Shown here: positions 5,343 through 6,310 of the stretch, piece by piece
Layout: each line of letters opens with the position of its first letter
Position numbering within the stretch: the stretch's first letter is position 1
NCBI GenBank assembly: GCA_937128785.1
Contig: CAKZMS010000755.1
Coordinates: 1-6,310 of the forward strand
DNA from: an uncultured Opitutaceae bacterium
GTDB lineage: Bacteria; Verrucomicrobiota; Verrucomicrobiia; Opitutales; Opitutaceae
Direction: 5' to 3'
Length of the DNA: 6,310 nucleotides
Notes under the pieces: model-generated
The model's input: only the letters and a program-made list of their open reading frames with translations
Told to the model about the DNA's origin: nothing
Database searches by the model: none
Position numbers and translations under genes: made by a program

Positions 5343-5813
5343 GCTGGGCTCTTTTTCCCAAATGGAATCCAACCATCCAGACCCCCAGATAGTTGGCGGA
5401 AAATATGCGCACTGCTCTGGGTATATGATTTGAATGTTCGGAAAATAAGTCGCGTAGCGCGAGGTATCACGCGTGAGCAGTTTGAGGCCCGAGATTTGAG
5501 CGTGAGCGCCGTTGTATAAGTCGGGCAGGGGTGCTCTCTTGGTTCCACCTCGCTCGCGATAACTACGAAATGCCTGAGCCGCGAGAAACGATGCGTCGTA
5601 GGGAAGGTCGAGTCTGACCAGCGGCCACGGATGCAGAGCTCTTTCAAGCTCCGAAACTTTCGCGAATCCAACGGCAAGTTCAGCGTAAATAATGGGATTG
5701 ATGGCCAGTTCGTCAGTTTCGATGCAGCGAAGAAGCTGTGATTCGGACCAAGGTGCCCACTCCGGGTCATCCCGAAGCACGTCGATGATCACATTGGTAT
5801 CGACCAGAAGCAC
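4884..5813 (-). CDS. vapC: VapC-type PIN-domain toxin with a read-through C-terminal extension
   Basis: Residues 1-134 (5412-5813) are a complete PIN-domain ribonuclease of the VapC type. The family's acidic site is intact: D5 (VDTNVIID), E45 (NPIIYAELAVGF), D98 (PLPDLYNGAHA) and D116 (LLTRDTSRY). VapC toxins cleave RNA, often tRNA or rRNA, and are held inactive by VapB. Relatives normally end just after the YFPxxxxIxPE motif, here YFPNIQIIYPE (123-133). In this gene no stop follows; the frame stays open to 4884, giving 309 aa, with residues 158-309 antisense to the symporter gene. The added part is Arg/His/Asp-rich and looks like antisense shadow, so it is probably disordered or the sign of a lost stop codon. 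The start is GTG, 2 nt after the vapB stop, with AGAGG 12 nt upstream. PIN identity is sure; the true C-terminus is not. Confidence 0.85.
   Translation of the reverse strand: MLLVDTNVIIDVLRDDPEWAPWSESQLLRCIETDELAINPIIYAELAVGFAKVSELERALHPWPLVRLDLPYDASFLAAQAFRSYRERGGTKRAPLPDLYNGAHAQISGLKLLTRDTSRYATYFPNIQIIYPEQCAYFPPTIWGSGWLDSIWEKEPSSRDHTVGFPFRQPLLDLHHLLRIERVDPDRPRLDQSKDPRDHREHERDAEERAFRLHFVRDKSKIGQQASPQHAGDHAARLHRKKLGRVNKPGRTAAKLVFTVGGDVAIHRPNDRRSGTIHEGADGVHRHHEAELVRRNEIESKNTQRGNQA
5341..5356 (+). terminator. Possible short terminator after the symporter gene
   Basis: GAGC (5341-5344), TGG loop, GCTC (5348-5351), then TTTTT (5352-5356), starting at the symporter stop codon. A four-bp stem with a three-base loop and a T-run is the minimum form of an intrinsic terminator. 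It lies within the read-through part of the vapC frame. Confidence 0.3.
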
Positions 5814-5815
5814 GG

Positions 5816-6046
5816 TCAGTCTTCGCCTCTGGTCATACGCATCAACTCGTCGGCTGAATAGCGGGGGGCAACCGCCTTGGACTTACGAAGCGCGTTTTTG
5901 AGCTGCTTCAAACGGTCTGCGTGGGCGGGTTTGATCAAGACGCCCTCCGCCGTTTCTTCGACCACGACCTCCGACTCCGGCTTGAGGCCGTAACGCTTTC
6001 GCAAGCGCTGAGGGATGGTGACTTGGCCTTTAACCGTCAGTTTCAT
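5816..6046 (-). CDS. vapB: VapB-type antitoxin, AbrB/SpoVT fold
   Basis: A 76-aa protein. Residues 1-42 (MKLTVKGQVTIPQRLRKRYG, then LKPESEVVVEE and GVLIKP) form the swapped-hairpin AbrB/MazE DNA-binding domain, with the hallmark KGQVTIP. The tail (KNALRKSKAVAPRYSADELM, 50-69) is the kind of flexible segment with which VapB antitoxins wrap and block the VapC active site. It directly precedes vapC, with only 2 nt between stop and GTG, so the pair is one operon. In this family the antitoxin, with toxin as co-repressor, binds its own promoter; a perfect inverted repeat just upstream of the ATG fits that. There is no Shine-Dalgarno. The ATG at 6046 begins the conserved domain, and the candidate promoter leaves no room for an earlier start. 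Confidence 0.9.
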   Translation of the reverse strand: MKLTVKGQVTIPQRLRKRYGLKPESEVVVEETAEGVLIKPAHADRLKQLKNALRKSKAVAPRYSADELMRMTRGED

Positions 6047-6048
6047 AC

Positions 6049-6074
6049 GTAATACTTTTAAGAAAAAGTATTAC
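6049..6074. promoter_or_regulatory. Perfect 11-bp inverted repeat, likely VapB operator
   Basis: GTAATACTTTT (6049-6059) is mirrored exactly by AAAAGTATTAC (6064-6074) around a 4-nt centre. It lies two bases before the vapB start codon and covers the candidate -10 box and spacer. AbrB-fold antitoxins usually bind such palindromes to repress their own operon. In RNA it could also fold as a hairpin at the end of the metH transcript. Confidence 0.65.
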
Positions 6075-6082
6075 CGAGTCAA
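6055..6082 (-). promoter_or_regulatory. Candidate sigma-70-type promoter of vapBC
   Basis: On the minus strand TTGACT (6082-6077) is followed after 16 bp by TAAAAG (6060-6055). The -35 matches the consensus at five of six bases; the -10 matches at four. Transcription would start about 6048, two bases before the vapB ATG, giving a nearly leaderless mRNA, in keeping with the missing Shine-Dalgarno. Predicted by eye only. Confidence 0.4.
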
Positions 6083-6109
6083 TCGGCGTCTTGTTTGGCC
6101 GAGATGGTC

Positions 6110-6310
6110 CTAGGCGTCGTAGTCTAGGTAGGGGCCGAGCCAACGCTCTGCTTCAGCTACGTCGCGGCCGGCGCGTTTGGCGTAGTCTTTGACCTGGTCC
6201 TTACCGAGTTTACCGACGGCGAAGTATTTTGAATCGGCGTGGTTGCAGTAGAAGCCGCTGACGCTGCTTGCCGGATACATGGCGTTGGATTCGGTGAGCT
6301 GGATGCCGGT
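6110..6310 (-). CDS. metH: Cobalamin-dependent methionine synthase, C-terminal end
   Basis: The last 66 codons and the stop of a minus-strand gene that continues past the right edge. The visible protein includes [20 protein letters not shown], then [20 protein letters not shown] and [13 protein letters not shown] at the end. These match the C-terminal activation (AdoMet-binding) domain of MetH, whose known motifs are GI-x-LTE-x-x-AM-x-P-A-x-SVSG-[WF]-Y, HP/HADSKYF and the terminal ERWL-x-P-x-L-x-YD. MetH transfers a methyl group from methyltetrahydrofolate to homocysteine in the cytosol; this domain reactivates oxidised cobalamin. Other domains are not in view. A 5-bp hairpin (6083-6102) lies just downstream without a T-run. 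The vapBC operon follows on the same strand, with its ATG 63 nt beyond the metH stop. Confidence 0.92.
   Translation of the reverse strand, partial: TGIQLTESNAMYPASSVSGFYCNHADSKYFAVGKLGKDQVKDYAKRAGRDVAEAERWLGPYLDYDA

Noticed and set aside
5264..5770. 168-aa minus-strand frame overlapping vapC
   Set aside because: Out-of-frame with the PIN domain, which keeps all four catalytic acidic residues; a frameshifted second gene is not needed.

Overview
The window looks like a stretch of a moderately GC-rich, free-living bacterial chromosome. The mix of genes suggests a Verrucomicrobiota (Opitutae-like) or related PVC-type genome: an ECF sigma factor fused to a large multi-pass membrane region, a CIA30-type exported protein beside an acyltransferase-3 membrane protein, a GPH-family sugar symporter, and almost no recognisable Shine-Dalgarno sequences. 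This placement is inferred from gene style; the window has no rRNA or other direct marker. I see no tRNA, rRNA, insertion sequence or CRISPR array.

Layout. (1) Positions 1-1141, minus strand: three closely spaced genes read leftward. They encode a 67-aa hydrophobic protein, a secreted CIA30-domain protein and the N-terminal part of an acyltransferase family 3 (OpgC/MdoC-like) membrane protein that runs off the left edge. They probably form a cell-envelope operon. (2) Positions 1142-1362: a divergent intergenic region with an unusual cluster of A-tract/CGC repeats. (3) Positions 1363-3194, plus strand: a 549-aa ECF sigma factor with a membrane-embedded C-terminal half, containing a strict five-residue glycine repeat, followed with an ATGA overlap by a 61-aa protein with two predicted membrane helices. 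No classical zinc-binding anti-sigma gene is visible, so the membrane half and the small partner are the obvious candidates for control. (4) Positions 3237-3623, minus strand: a solitary XRE-type regulator resembling 'mobile mystery protein A', with an AT-rich upstream region carrying a thrice-repeated 9-mer. (5) Positions 3624-3938: 315 bases without a gene, holding that repeat set and a GC-rich inverted-repeat element. (6) Positions 3939-5342, plus strand: a GPH-family cation/sugar symporter. (7) Positions 5813-6046, minus strand, plus the gene beginning at 5813: a VapB (AbrB-fold)/VapC (PIN) toxin-antitoxin pair. The vapC frame lacks the usual stop after the PIN domain and runs 459 bases antisense into the symporter gene. 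A perfect 11-bp inverted repeat overlaps a candidate promoter just before vapB. (8) Positions 6110-6310, minus strand: the C-terminal end of cobalamin-dependent methionine synthase (metH).

The most noteworthy items are the membrane-fused sigma factor with its coupled small protein, the VapC read-through extension overlapping the transporter gene, and the operator-like palindrome that would make vapB nearly leaderless. Similarity statements rest on motif recognition by eye; no database search was run.
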